Below are positions 7,661 to 15,751 of a DNA stretch of 22,519 nucleotides, piece by piece (position 1 is the stretch's first letter; every line of letters starts with the position of its first letter). The notes beneath the pieces are model-generated. The model was given only the letters and a program-made list of their open reading frames with translations, was not told the origin of the DNA and searched no databases. The DNA is taken from assembly GCA_035624085.1 (NCBI GenBank), contig DASPSE010000135.1, forward strand, positions 1 to 22,519, in the 5' to 3' direction. The position numbers and the translations under genes were made by a program. This stretch comes from JAFAGX01 sp035624085. Lineage in GTDB: Bacteria; Acidobacteriota; Terriglobia; Terriglobales; Acidobacteriaceae.

Positions 7661-9232
7661 ATGGATCCGCGCGCAAGCGGCCTATGGCTGCGCCTGAAAG
7701 CTAACCGAGCAGCCTACACCTTAACCATCCTCGCCACTCTGACGGTGGGCATTCTCATTGGCACAGTGATTTCCAAAGGCGTCAAGGGGCAGGAAAGCAA
7801 GAAGAACTCGGATTCCCCAACTCCCCTGAGCGTACCCTCGCCGACCCAGCTCTCAAACCAGTTCACCCAGATTGCCAAACAACTGGAGCCCTCGGTGGTG
7901 AACATCAACACGGAATCCACCATCAAGAACCCGCACCGTCATCGCGGAATTCCTGACCAGGGTGAGGGCGACGACCAGAATCCTTTCGACGATTTCTTTG
8001 ACCGGTTCTTCGGCGGTCCTCAGAATCAAGGTCCCATTCGCGAACACTCGCTCGGTTCCGGAGTCATCGTAGATGCCAAAGGCTACATCGTTACCAACCG
8101 CCACGTGGTTGAGAAGGCTGATCGCATCAAAGTGGTACTGCAGGATGATCCACCCGGTGTGCTGCACGATGCCAAAGTCATTGGCACTGACCAGGAAACC
8201 GACCTAGCCGTGATCAGAATCGATACCGACAAGCCTCTGCCCGTCGCCAAGCTGGGTAACTCCGATGGCATGCAGGTAGGAGACTGGGTGCTGGCCGTGG
8301 GTAGCCCGTTTGGATTGCAAGAAACCGTCACAGCGGGCATCGTTTCCGCCAAAGGCCGGAACATCGTTCCTAATCGTCAGTTCCAGTCCTTCATCCAGAC
8401 CGATGCGGCCATCAATCCGGGGAACTCCGGCGGGCCGCTGGTCAATATGGCGGGCGAAGTGATTGGCATCAACACAGCCATTCTCACCGACACGAATGCC
8501 TATGCTGGCGTCGGTTTCGCTTTGCCCTCGAATACGGTGGTCAGTGTCTATAACCAGCTCGTTGGCCCCGATCACCGCGTCGCGCGTGGTTCCATTGGCA
8601 TCGAATTCGCTCCGAAGGAGAATCCCGCAATCGCCCGCGTTTACGGAGTCACCAGTGGCGTGACTATCGCGAACGTGATAGCCGGAACCCCGGCTGAAGC
8701 CGCCGGCTTGAAGGTCGGGGACACGATCACTTCGGTGGATGGCAAACCGGTCAAGGACGGCGACGATCTGGTCGCCGATATTGCCAGCCGTAAGCCCGGC
8801 AGCAAAGTGACTCTGGGGTTTGTCCGCAACGGCAAGAAACAGGAAGCGACGGTCACAGTTGCCGACCGCGCCAAACTGTTTGCTTCTCGTCTCGGCGAGG
8901 AAGAGGAGGGTGGCGAGGAAGCCACGCCCAAAGCCAGCAAGCTCGGATTGTCTGTGGGCGCGGTGACCAATGAATACGCTGACCGCCTCGATATTCCTGC
9001 CGACAAAGGCGTCATTGTGCGGGATGTGAAACCCGGTTCATTTGCGGACGATGTGGGCCTGGCACGGGGCGACGTGGTCCTCGAGGTCAACAAGCAGCCG
9101 GTAAATTCCGAAGAGGAATTTGCCCGCGTTGCTTCCGGACTGAAGAGCGGGCAGGATGTGGTGTTCCTCGTCCGCCAACGCGGCGCCGGCCGTCAGGACG
9201 GCACCATTTTCCTGGCCGGTACACTTCCGTAA
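7661..9232 (+). CDS. HtrA/Deg-family trypsin-like serine protease with two PDZ domains
   Basis: ATG 7661 has GGAGG ten bases upstream; a GTG at 7634 is in frame but would lie before that Shine-Dalgarno. The 523-aa product begins with a short basic cytoplasmic end and one membrane segment (about 18-38, TLTILATLTVGILIGTVIS), so it is probably anchored or exported to the periplasm. The protease domain has the complete triad: H148 in TNRHVVEK, D181 in TDLAVIRI and S256 in NPGNSGGPLV. A Gly/Asp/Phe-rich loop (about 92-125) precedes it, as in DegP/DegQ. PDZ1 spans about 306-403 (TPAEAAGLKVGD) and PDZ2 about 430-515 (GSFADDVGLARGD). Role: degradation and possibly chaperoning of misfolded envelope proteins. 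The small gene that follows by 71 bases may be co-transcribed. Confidence 0.95.
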   Translation: MDPRASGLWLRLKANRAAYTLTILATLTVGILIGTVISKGVKGQESKKNSDSPTPLSVPSPTQLSNQFTQIAKQLEPSVVNINTESTIKNPHRHRGIPDQGEGDDQNPFDDFFDRFFGGPQNQGPIREHSLGSGVIVDAKGYIVTNRHVVEKADRIKVVLQDDPPGVLHDAKVIGTDQETDLAVIRIDTDKPLPVAKLGNSDGMQVGDWVLAVGSPFGLQETVTAGIVSAKGRNIVPNRQFQSFIQTDAAINPGNSGGPLVNMAGEVIGINTAILTDTNAYAGVGFALPSNTVVSVYNQLVGPDHRVARGSIGIEFAPKENPAIARVYGVTSGVTIANVIAGTPAEAAGLKVGDTITSVDGKPVKDGDDLVADIASRKPGSKVTLGFVRNGKKQEATVTVADRAKLFASRLGEEEEGGEEATPKASKLGLSVGAVTNEYADRLDIPADKGVIVRDVKPGSFADDVGLARGDVVLEVNKQPVNSEEEFARVASGLKSGQDVVFLVRQRGAGRQDGTIFLAGTLP

Positions 9233-9240
9233 CCGGCCAG
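9212..9240. terminator. GC-rich hairpin spanning the HtrA stop codon
   Basis: CTGGCCGGT (9212-9220) and ACCGGCCAG (9232-9240) form a perfect 9-bp stem with an 11-base loop; the TAA stop (9230-9232) lies at the edge of the right arm. No T-run follows, so it is either a weak or Rho-assisted terminator or a 3'-end stabilising structure between the two genes. Confidence 0.45.
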
Positions 9241-9303
9241 CAGCTTTAGAGACTGGCAGCGGAGCGTGGAAATCGGCATCATAGCCATGCCGGTCTCATT
9301 CGT

Positions 9304-9801
9304 TTGAGGTGGACTCTGAGGAATTCCTGCACGAAAAGGACTGCTGGGCTGGCCTGTGCTCTGCTCATGGCCGCCACGCTTTCCAACGCTCAGACAAGTC
9401 AGCCGGCAAATGGGCAAACCACTTCCGCCCTTCAGCACAGCACTAAGAGCAAGCACAAGAGATCGCGCAAAACAGCACGCCGCCGAGGCCAGCAAAAGAT
9501 CGACGCGCAGCGTGCGCGGCAAATACAGGAAGCCCTGATTCGCCAGCACTACCTCACGGGAAAACCTTCCGGTGTCTGGGACAACGCTAGCCAAGCGGCC
9601 ATGCAAAAGTACCAGGCGGACAACGGCTGGCAGTCGAAAACCACGCCGGATTCGCGCGCTCTCATCAAACTTGGCCTGGGCCCGGATCAGGAGCATCTGC
9701 TGAATCCTGAAAGCGCCATGACCTCTCAGCCGCACGCCGTGCCCGCTTCCGGTTCTTCCAGAACCACCGATCCCCCAAGCTCCTCTCAACCGCAAAAGTA
9801 G
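9304..9801 (+). CDS. Small exported peptidoglycan-binding-like protein
   Basis: The frame has no ATG near its beginning. TTG 9304 gives a normal signal peptide (RWTLRNSCTKRTAGLACALL, likely cleaved after SNA at residue 29), whereas the first ATG (9367) would cut it, so TTG is chosen although no clear Shine-Dalgarno is present. The 165-aa product has a basic linker (about 48-66, KSKHKRSRKTARRRGQQK) and a peptidoglycan_binding_1-like three-helix segment at about 69-125. That segment shows the pattern IQEALIRQHYLTGKPSGVWD, AMQKYQADNGW and ALIKLGLG. A Ser/Pro-rich tail follows. It probably binds cell wall in the periplasm; it has no catalytic domain. It sits 71 bases after the protease gene, which suggests an envelope-maintenance pair. 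Confidence 0.72.
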   Translation: MRWTLRNSCTKRTAGLACALLMAATLSNAQTSQPANGQTTSALQHSTKSKHKRSRKTARRRGQQKIDAQRARQIQEALIRQHYLTGKPSGVWDNASQAAMQKYQADNGWQSKTTPDSRALIKLGLGPDQEHLLNPESAMTSQPHAVPASGSSRTTDPPSSSQPQK

Positions 9802-9891
9802 AGTCAGGCTCCCGGTTTCTGGTTTCCAGCAAATTAGATCACTGATTCCGTTTGAGCGTCGGATCGTTGCTGGGATCGAAATACGTCGGTC

Positions 9892-11475
9892 CTACTTTTT
9901 CATGCTTTTCAAGATCTCGCGCGCCGCGTTGGCTCCCGAGCCTCCAGTCAAACCCGCGCCCGGATGCGTTCCCGACCCGCACAAATACAGATTCTGGATG
10001 GGTGTGCCGTAGCGCGCCCAATCGAGTAAGGGCCGCATGGTGAAGAACTGATCGAGCGCGAGCTCGCCATGGAAAATATGCCCGCTGGTGAGCCCGTAAA
10101 TGTCTTCTAAGTCCTGTGGCGTGATGATCTGATGAGTGAGGATCAGTTCTGGCAGGTTCGGGGCATATTGAGCCAGTGTCTTGACGACCGTATCGCCCAA
10201 CGCCACGCGCTGCTTTTCCCAATCGCCATTCTTCAGTTTAAACGGAGCGTACTGCATGTAAATCGACATTACGTGTTTGCCAGGCGGCGCCAGCGACGGA
10301 TCAGTCAGAGAGGGAATTGTCGCCTCCAGGTAAGGTTGTTTAGAAAAGTTTCCGTACTTCGAGTCGTCGAAAGCCCGCTCCAGGTAATCGATGTCAGGCC
10401 CAATGTGGATTCGCCCGCGCAAAACCTCGGCGTTGCCGTCGATGCCTGTGAAATTGGGCAATCCGGAAAGCGCAAGATTCACCTTGGCCACCGCGCCCGC
10501 CATGCGATAGTGCTGCAGCTTGGTCACGAAGTCGGGCGAAAGGTGAATGGGATCGACCAGCTTTAGCAGTGTGCGCTTGGGATCGGCGTTGGAGATGATC
10601 GCCTGGGCGTTGATCTCCTCACCGTTCGATAGCACAACCCCGCTGGCCACACCCTTACCCACAGAAATTTCGATAACCTCGACGCCAGTGCGGATTTCGG
10701 CCCCCGCCTCCCGCGCGGCTGATGCCATCGCCTGCGTCACCGCTCCCATGCCGCTTTCCGCAAAACATGCGGACCCTGCGGCATGCGCGTCAGCGGCTGC
10801 ACGGATGAGGAGAACCAGGCTGCTGCCAGCTGACCATGGTCCAAGGAATGTGCCAAAAATCCCGCGAGCAGCGATAGTCGCGCGAAGCAACTCGCTATCA
10901 AAGTACTCGGCTACCAGGTCCGCAACGGCCATCGGGCCCCACCGCAGCAGCCGGTACATATCCTTCTTCCCTAGCCTGCGCATCGATCGCCCGGTTTGCA
11001 GCATGCTCCATAAATCACCCTTACTCGGGTGATCGATATTCGGTGGGGCAATCGCCAGGGCCTCGGCAATCACCTTGCTGATCTTCGCCAGCGACCGTTG
11101 AAACTCGGGATACTGGACGGCGTCCTTCGGAGAAAACTTCCCAATCTCTTTTGCGGACTTGCTAACGTCGTTGTAGAGGGTTAGCGCGCGGCCATCGGGA
11201 GAAAACGAGACCGCGGCTACATCCGGCGTGATCAGCTTCAGCCCTTGCTTTTCGAGCCGCATGTCGCGAACAATATCGGGCCGAAGCGGTCCGGCACTGT
11301 GCGCGAGAATTGAGCAGCGGAACCCGGGATGAAACTCTTCGGTGATGGCCGCCCCACCGACTTGGGATCGCCGCTCCAATACCAGTGGCTTGTACCCGGC
11401 TTTGGCGAGATAGAAGGCCGTGATCAGCCCGTTGTGACCGCCACCAATGATGATCGCGTCGCGAGTCGCAGGCAT
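9892..11475 (-). CDS. PYROXD2/CrtI-like FAD-dependent oxidoreductase (copy B)
   Basis: ATG 11475 starts three bases after the stop of the upstream paralogue, with AGGAG about 11 bases before it, so the two genes form a tight operon. The 527-aa product has the N-terminal Rossmann motif IIIGGGHNGLITAFYLAKAG with LERRSQVGG, binding FAD. The C-terminal FAD-contact motif is NLYLCGSGTHPGAGLTGGSG. This layout is that of the COG1233 family (phytoene desaturase-like; human PYROXD2). There is no signal peptide. No crt gene is nearby, so a carotenoid role is not supported and the substrate is unknown. The chain ends ILKSMKK at an A5G tract; a different frame after that point continues for 18 coding-like codons. 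Confidence 0.85.
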   Translation of the reverse strand: MPATRDAIIIGGGHNGLITAFYLAKAGYKPLVLERRSQVGGAAITEEFHPGFRCSILAHSAGPLRPDIVRDMRLEKQGLKLITPDVAAVSFSPDGRALTLYNDVSKSAKEIGKFSPKDAVQYPEFQRSLAKISKVIAEALAIAPPNIDHPSKGDLWSMLQTGRSMRRLGKKDMYRLLRWGPMAVADLVAEYFDSELLRATIAARGIFGTFLGPWSAGSSLVLLIRAAADAHAAGSACFAESGMGAVTQAMASAAREAGAEIRTGVEVIEISVGKGVASGVVLSNGEEINAQAIISNADPKRTLLKLVDPIHLSPDFVTKLQHYRMAGAVAKVNLALSGLPNFTGIDGNAEVLRGRIHIGPDIDYLERAFDDSKYGNFSKQPYLEATIPSLTDPSLAPPGKHVMSIYMQYAPFKLKNGDWEKQRVALGDTVVKTLAQYAPNLPELILTHQIITPQDLEDIYGLTSGHIFHGELALDQFFTMRPLLDWARYGTPIQNLYLCGSGTHPGAGLTGGSGANAAREILKSMKK

Positions 11476-11478
11476 AGG

Positions 11479-13071
11479 TCAGGCAACTCCTTTGACATCT
11501 TTGAGGATCTCCAACGCCGCCAGACGCCCCGGCGCGCCCATAATTCCGCCGCCGGGATGGGTCGCCGACCCGCAGAGATAAAGATTCTTGATCGGCGTGC
11601 GGAATTGCGCGTATCCCGGAACGGGGCGCAGAAAAAAAAGCTGTTCCAGCGAAAGCTCACCCTGGAATATGTTGCCCTCGCTCAGGCCCCACTCACGCTC
11701 CAAATCCAGGGGGGTTACCACCTGCTTGTACAAGATGATGTCTCTGATGTTAGGCGCATACTCTGCGATGGTCGCGACCACGTTATTTCCGAAAGCTTCT
11801 TTCTGATCGTCCCAGTTCAAGCCCGGCCGCAACTTGTAAGGCGCGTACTGCACAAAACAAGACAGAATATGTTTGCCCGGAGGCGCGACCGAAGGATCGG
11901 TCAGCGTGGGAATGACCATATCAATGTACGGACGGCGAGAGAAATTGCCGTACTTGGCATCGTCGTAAGCGCGCTCCATGTACTCGACGCTGGGCGAGAT
12001 CGAAATGGCGCCCCGCAGGTGCGCACCCGGTCCGGGCATGGATTTGAAATTCGGTAGTGCATCCAGCGCTAGATTCACTTTTCCGGAGGATCCGCGGAAC
12101 TTGTAGCGATTGACCTCTTCCAGAAATTCGTTGGGCAGTTGTCCATCTTCCATCAGATTGACGAACGTCTGTCGCGGGTCGACGCTGGAGGAAATGATGC
12201 CTGCATGAATTTCATCACCGTTCGCCAGCACCACGCCTCTCGCCCGGTTGCCCTTCACAATAATCTTTGCGATGCCTGCTTGAGTGCGAATCTCCGCTCC
12301 TGCCTCCTGCGCTGCATCCGCAATTGCATTGGATATCGCGCCCGTGCCGCCACGGGCAAAACCCCATGATCGGAATGCGCCGTCGATCTCACCCATATAG
12401 TGGTGCAGCAGAACGTAGGCGGTCCCCGGCGAACGCACCCCCAGAAAAGTCCCGATAATCCCCGACGCCGACATGGTGGCTTTAAGCACGTCAGTCTCGA
12501 ACCATTGATCGAGAAAATCGACGGCGCTCATCGTCATCAACTGCACCTGGTTGTATTTGTCCTCGCTGGCGAGACCTTGGAACCTCCGGCCGATGAACAG
12601 CAGCTTCATCAGTTCTTTCGGATTCAGCGTAGCGGGGTCAGGCGGCACCATCCCGAGAATCGGCTTCACAAAGCGGCACATCGCCTGCATGGCTTTGCCG
12701 AACTCGTCGTAGGCCTCGGCGTCAACTTTGGAATGCCGGGCGATTTCCCGATGCGTTTTGCCGTGGTCGTTTACGCGCCATAGGTAATCGCCGTTCGCCA
12801 TGGGCGTGAATGTGCCGTCAAGCGGGAGAATCTCAAGGCCGTGACGGGGAAGATCAAGATCGCGAATGATCTCCGGTCGCAGGAGGGACACAACGTACGA
12901 GCACACCGAAAACCTGAATCCCGGGAACACCTCCTCCGTGCACGCCGCGCCACCAAGCACGTGACGGCGCTCCAGTACAAGAACCTTTTTGCCGGCGCGC
13001 GCCAAATAAGCGGCGTTGACCAGGCCATTGTGGCCTCCGCCAATCACGATCACGTCGTATGAATTCGCCAT
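11479..13071 (-). CDS. PYROXD2/CrtI-like FAD-dependent oxidoreductase (copy A)
   Basis: The 530-aa product starts at ATG 13071, directly after four copies of an imperfect heptamer that provide the only Shine-Dalgarno-like bases (AAGGG, ending four bases before ATG). The dinucleotide-binding motif is VIVIGGGHNGLVNAAYLARA, then LERRHVLGGAACTEE. The C-terminal flavin-contact motif is NLYLCGSATHPGGGIMGAPG. Central blocks such as YDDAKYGNFSRRPYIDMVIP and PSVAPPGKHILSCFVQYAP are shared almost word for word with the downstream gene, showing an in-tandem duplication. It is expected to be a cytoplasmic FAD enzyme acting on a hydrophobic or unknown substrate. The two may form a heterodimer or serve related substrates; this is inference from adjacency only. 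Confidence 0.86.
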   Translation of the reverse strand: MANSYDVIVIGGGHNGLVNAAYLARAGKKVLVLERRHVLGGAACTEEVFPGFRFSVCSYVVSLLRPEIIRDLDLPRHGLEILPLDGTFTPMANGDYLWRVNDHGKTHREIARHSKVDAEAYDEFGKAMQAMCRFVKPILGMVPPDPATLNPKELMKLLFIGRRFQGLASEDKYNQVQLMTMSAVDFLDQWFETDVLKATMSASGIIGTFLGVRSPGTAYVLLHHYMGEIDGAFRSWGFARGGTGAISNAIADAAQEAGAEIRTQAGIAKIIVKGNRARGVVLANGDEIHAGIISSSVDPRQTFVNLMEDGQLPNEFLEEVNRYKFRGSSGKVNLALDALPNFKSMPGPGAHLRGAISISPSVEYMERAYDDAKYGNFSRRPYIDMVIPTLTDPSVAPPGKHILSCFVQYAPYKLRPGLNWDDQKEAFGNNVVATIAEYAPNIRDIILYKQVVTPLDLEREWGLSEGNIFQGELSLEQLFFLRPVPGYAQFRTPIKNLYLCGSATHPGGGIMGAPGRLAALEILKDVKGVA

Positions 13072-13099
13072 TTAGCCCTTAGCCTTTAGCTGTTAGCTT
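13072..13099 (-). repeat. Four tandem heptamers abutting a start codon
   Basis: On the plus strand TTAGCCC, TTAGCCT, TTAGCTG and TTAGCTT follow one another without gaps from 13072 to 13099. On the coding (minus) strand they read as NNGCTAA units ending at the base before ATG 13071, where the ribosome-binding site should be. Confidence 0.75.
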
Positions 13100-13131
13100 G
13101 CGTTTGGACGAGGAAAGGAAGGTGACTGCGC

Positions 13132-13160
13132 AGTTTAGTACGTGAATGGATCAGAGTCCA
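13132..13160 (-). promoter_or_regulatory. Possible promoter of the FAD oxidoreductase operon
   Basis: On the minus strand TGGACT (13160-13155) and TAAACT (13137-13132) are separated by 17 bases, each matching four of six consensus positions. It would start a transcript near 13125 that includes the heptamer repeats. This is a weak call. Confidence 0.3.
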
Positions 13161-13219
13161 CTGGGAAGAGCGGTCCATTGAATGACGCGCCGCATGGAAG
13201 AAGCTCTATCTTACTCCAA

Positions 13220-14779
13220 CTATCCGTTGATATGAAATAGCGAGGCGGGCTGCCGCTCACGAACCCAACGATGGCCCTTTTCGTCGTAGAGCCAGCCATT
13301 CCTCTGGATTAGGTCGATGAATTCTGTTTTCGAGATATTGAGCGAACCTATCGCCCCGTGCTGCCAAGCGGCCATGACAATGCGATTGAACAAATACTCG
13401 CCATAGATTTGCCCGGACTCTGCACTGTCAAGAACTTCTCCCACCGCCTCGGCCACGTCAAAGCCATTCAGCCGGTTCGGGACTGTCCTCCTGCCGCTGT
13501 TGAAGAATGTAAGAATCAACTCGCCCGCGAGGACGGACTCGTTGCTCTTTTTCTTGTGCATCGACCAGATCGGGTCACCAACCTGCGAGACTGCGGCCCT
13601 CAATTCGCCACCTGCGTCCGCCGCAGACGTCAGTATTGCTTCGAAGTAGGTTACGTTCCAGTGTTGAAAGACCACGGAAAACCAACGGTTGCGCCTCAGC
13701 ATTTTGAAGCACGCGCGAATAGCGTCTCCAAGCCGAGTGATATACGTGTCTTCGGAAAAGCCAAGATCGCCCCCAACGATCAGCTCGCGGTTGCGGGCCT
13801 CTGAGGCAGGCAATCTTCCCAGCCAGCCGTTCCAAAGGGTTGAGAGATCCAGGTATGAGATGTGTGCTCCATATGGAGGGTCCGTAAAAACGTAATCAAC
13901 CGACCCGGCAAGCTCGTCTGCCAGTTCTTGAACATCCCGAGACCAGCACTCGAAATGACCGTGCCACCCACCCGTCTTCCGCTTTATCTCAATATGTTTG
14001 TCGATCTCGACTTTTGCGGCAATTACGTTTCGGGCCCTCTCCTCGAACGTCTCCCACGGCGACAACTCGATTGGCTTCTTGGCAATCTTGTACCTGTAGA
14101 TACTGAAGATGCTGGATCCGCCGCGGGACTCTGCGCGGCCCTCGGCAGAAAGAAATGTTTTGCTCAGCTTGGGTAGGCAAGCCGACCAAGCTAGCAACAT
14201 CGCCGCTCTTCCAGGCTTCGAGGGAACCCTACTAATCGCCTGCTTCAACGCTGCCAGGGAGATGATCTGACGTTCCGAGAATAACTCACGAAAGTTGGAA
14301 ACATCGGAATTGGCGGGCAGTGGGATATCTGGCGGTAATTGGACCTTATCGCGCAATTTCGCTAGGGTCTTCTCATCCGCATCCTGGATTTTGTGCAGAG
14401 CTTCTCGCGAGCGTGCCTCGACGCAATCTAAGGCTTGCTTATATTCGGCAAGCGTACCTTTGTGCAGCCCCACGATGCTCTCGGTGATGAAATTTGCGAG
14501 AGGGTTAATATCGTTCTGGATTCCAGTCCTGTTTTCAAGGAAACCCTCTATTGCGGTCACACCGGAGCCACCGAAGGGATCAAGCACACTGTCGCCCTCC
14601 CGTGAGTAATGGAGAATATACTCACGCACCACGTTGTATGGCCGACGCGTAAAGTAAGGATGAACTCCGTAGTGCCGCCTCGCGCCCTGCCGGTCCGCAG
14701 GAATCGGAGAGGTGATGGGCACGATCTCTCCGTAGTTATAGCTTAAGGAGTGGCCGGAAACTGTCTGGCGTAATCGCAT
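13220..14779 (-). CDS. Site-specific DNA methyltransferase of a type II R-M pair
   Basis: The 519-aa product carries the AdoMet-binding motif I DPFGGSG (residues 67-73) after HYGVHPYFTRRPYNVVREYI. The catalytic motif IV TDPPYG (299-304) is followed by ISYLDLSTLWNGWLG. The order I then IV, with a long middle segment between, resembles DUF1156-type and related N4-cytosine/N6-adenine methyltransferases; the exact target base cannot be read by eye. ATG 14779 overlaps the upstream gene by 37 bases. A GTG at 14722 has GGAGAG before it, but that start would remove the GEIVP segment that looks like part of the domain, so ATG is preferred. The overlap implies translational coupling to the putative endonuclease. 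The methyltransferase would protect the host's own recognition sites. Confidence 0.85.
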   Translation of the reverse strand: MRLRQTVSGHSLSYNYGEIVPITSPIPADRQGARRHYGVHPYFTRRPYNVVREYILHYSREGDSVLDPFGGSGVTAIEGFLENRTGIQNDINPLANFITESIVGLHKGTLAEYKQALDCVEARSREALHKIQDADEKTLAKLRDKVQLPPDIPLPANSDVSNFRELFSERQIISLAALKQAISRVPSKPGRAAMLLAWSACLPKLSKTFLSAEGRAESRGGSSIFSIYRYKIAKKPIELSPWETFEERARNVIAAKVEIDKHIEIKRKTGGWHGHFECWSRDVQELADELAGSVDYVFTDPPYGAHISYLDLSTLWNGWLGRLPASEARNRELIVGGDLGFSEDTYITRLGDAIRACFKMLRRNRWFSVVFQHWNVTYFEAILTSAADAGGELRAAVSQVGDPIWSMHKKKSNESVLAGELILTFFNSGRRTVPNRLNGFDVAEAVGEVLDSAESGQIYGEYLFNRIVMAAWQHGAIGSLNISKTEFIDLIQRNGWLYDEKGHRWVRERQPASLFHING

Positions 14780-15624
14780 AATGCCTGCAATTCAATCACA
14801 TCAATATTCTTGGGAATCTGTTTGTGGTCGTCCACCGCGCAAAGAACAACCGCCCGTGAAAGCAAGTCCTTTCCGTATTTTCTCTGCTGATAGCTGAAGT
14901 TGTGGCTACGGCGCTTGATCTCCACAGGAACAGAATAGGCTGGATAGTTCAAAAACGTGAATTCCGATAAGCAATCATACCCTTTTCCCACGTAACCGCC
15001 CAGAGATAAACCAAGATGTTTCAGCGGCCCAGAGGCCCTTAGCAAGTCTGGCTCCAGAACATGTGCAAGCCTTGAGGTCGGCCGATGATCTTGCACGATG
15101 CGACAGATTTCGTTCAATGACCAGGAAACCAGAGCGGGGTGCGTCCGATCGATGTGAACAAGCTGTTGTGTCCATAGGGCGCTTGCATGGCTCCTCGTAA
15201 AGGTCAGCGGACGGTCGATTCGTGGAATCTCCTTTTCCCGCGGTTTCTCTGCGTATTTGTATTTCAACGGGGTGAGATAGAAGGCATCGTCGATGATGTC
15301 GATGTCCACCTCTATGCGCTCGAAGTCCCCGGGCGCGAGGTTGTACCACACGCGGATGGCCTCACCAATGCTCTCAGCCGCTCGACCTTGCTGAATTCGA
15401 TCATGGCCGACGTTTCCGGAAACCGGCCGGAGGTGTTGGTCGAGTTTGCGATCCTCGCTTACAGCAAAGTAGTCCGTTTTCGTGGCTCCATATGGCGTGA
15501 CCAGTGCAACTCGAACTGCTCCCTTCGCACGCAGATAAGTCTTGACCGCGTCACTTAGGTCGTGGAAATAATACTGAGGGCCACCAGTCTTGCGGCTTGC
15601 ACGCTTCGTCTGTTGCAAATGCAT
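14743..15624 (-). CDS. Putative PD-(D/E)XK restriction endonuclease
   Basis: The frame is open to 15759, but that would overlap the divergent gene starting at 15752, so ATG 15624 is chosen (293 aa); no clear Shine-Dalgarno is seen and the start is uncertain. Near the C-terminus the sequence KGYDCLSEFTFLNYPAYSVP is followed by VEIKRRS. D217, E235 and K237 fit the D...ExK catalytic core of PD-(D/E)XK nucleases, and NFSYQQRKYGKDLLSRAVVL follows as the expected helix and strand. The N-terminal 150 residues (YYFHDLSDAV, TPYGATKTDYFAVSED, GEAIRVWYNLAPGDFERIEV) are not recognised and may recognise DNA. It overlaps the methyltransferase gene, the classic arrangement for a type II R-M pair. The nuclease assignment rests on this context plus the weak motif. 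Confidence 0.65.
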   Translation of the reverse strand: MHLQQTKRASRKTGGPQYYFHDLSDAVKTYLRAKGAVRVALVTPYGATKTDYFAVSEDRKLDQHLRPVSGNVGHDRIQQGRAAESIGEAIRVWYNLAPGDFERIEVDIDIIDDAFYLTPLKYKYAEKPREKEIPRIDRPLTFTRSHASALWTQQLVHIDRTHPALVSWSLNEICRIVQDHRPTSRLAHVLEPDLLRASGPLKHLGLSLGGYVGKGYDCLSEFTFLNYPAYSVPVEIKRRSHNFSYQQRKYGKDLLSRAVVLCAVDDHKQIPKNIDVIELQALCDYARQFPATP

Positions 15625-15638
15625 TCGTATTGCGAATG
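15622..15638. promoter_or_regulatory. Inverted repeat at the start codon of the putative endonuclease gene
   Basis: CATTCG (15622-15627) and CGAATG (15633-15638) are perfect inverted copies around TATTG. The left arm contains the CAT complement of the proposed ATG start. A bound protein here could block translation or transcription of the endonuclease gene; no controller gene is present. Confidence 0.35.
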
Positions 15639-15652
15639 TACGAACGTGGGTC

Positions 15653-15672
15653 CCCGAAGTCAAGTCTTCGGG
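15653..15672. repeat. Hairpin in the divergent R-M / GcvT-like intergenic region
   Basis: CCCGAAG (15653-15659) and CTTCGGG (15666-15672) form a 7-bp stem with a six-base loop. No T-run follows in either direction. It lies between two divergent genes, upstream of the plus-strand promoter, so a role in insulation or regulation is possible. Confidence 0.4.
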
Positions 15673-15697
15673 AATTCGGAGTCCCGCCTCGGGAAAG

Positions 15698-15726
15698 TTG
15701 CTTCGAGGAATAGTTCTGCTTATAAT
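15698..15726 (+). promoter_or_regulatory. Strong sigma70-type promoter of the GcvT-like gene
   Basis: TTGCTT (15698-15703), a 17-base spacer and a perfect TATAAT (15721-15726) precede the ATG at 15752. The predicted leader is only about 19 bases and has no evident Shine-Dalgarno. Confidence 0.65.
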
Positions 15727-15751
15727 CCGCCTTCGATCTCGACGGATTATC

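Noticed and set aside
9892..13071. Carotenoid biosynthesis (crtI) assignment
   Set aside because: The PYROXD2-like C-terminal motif and the lack of other crt genes make this label unsupported.
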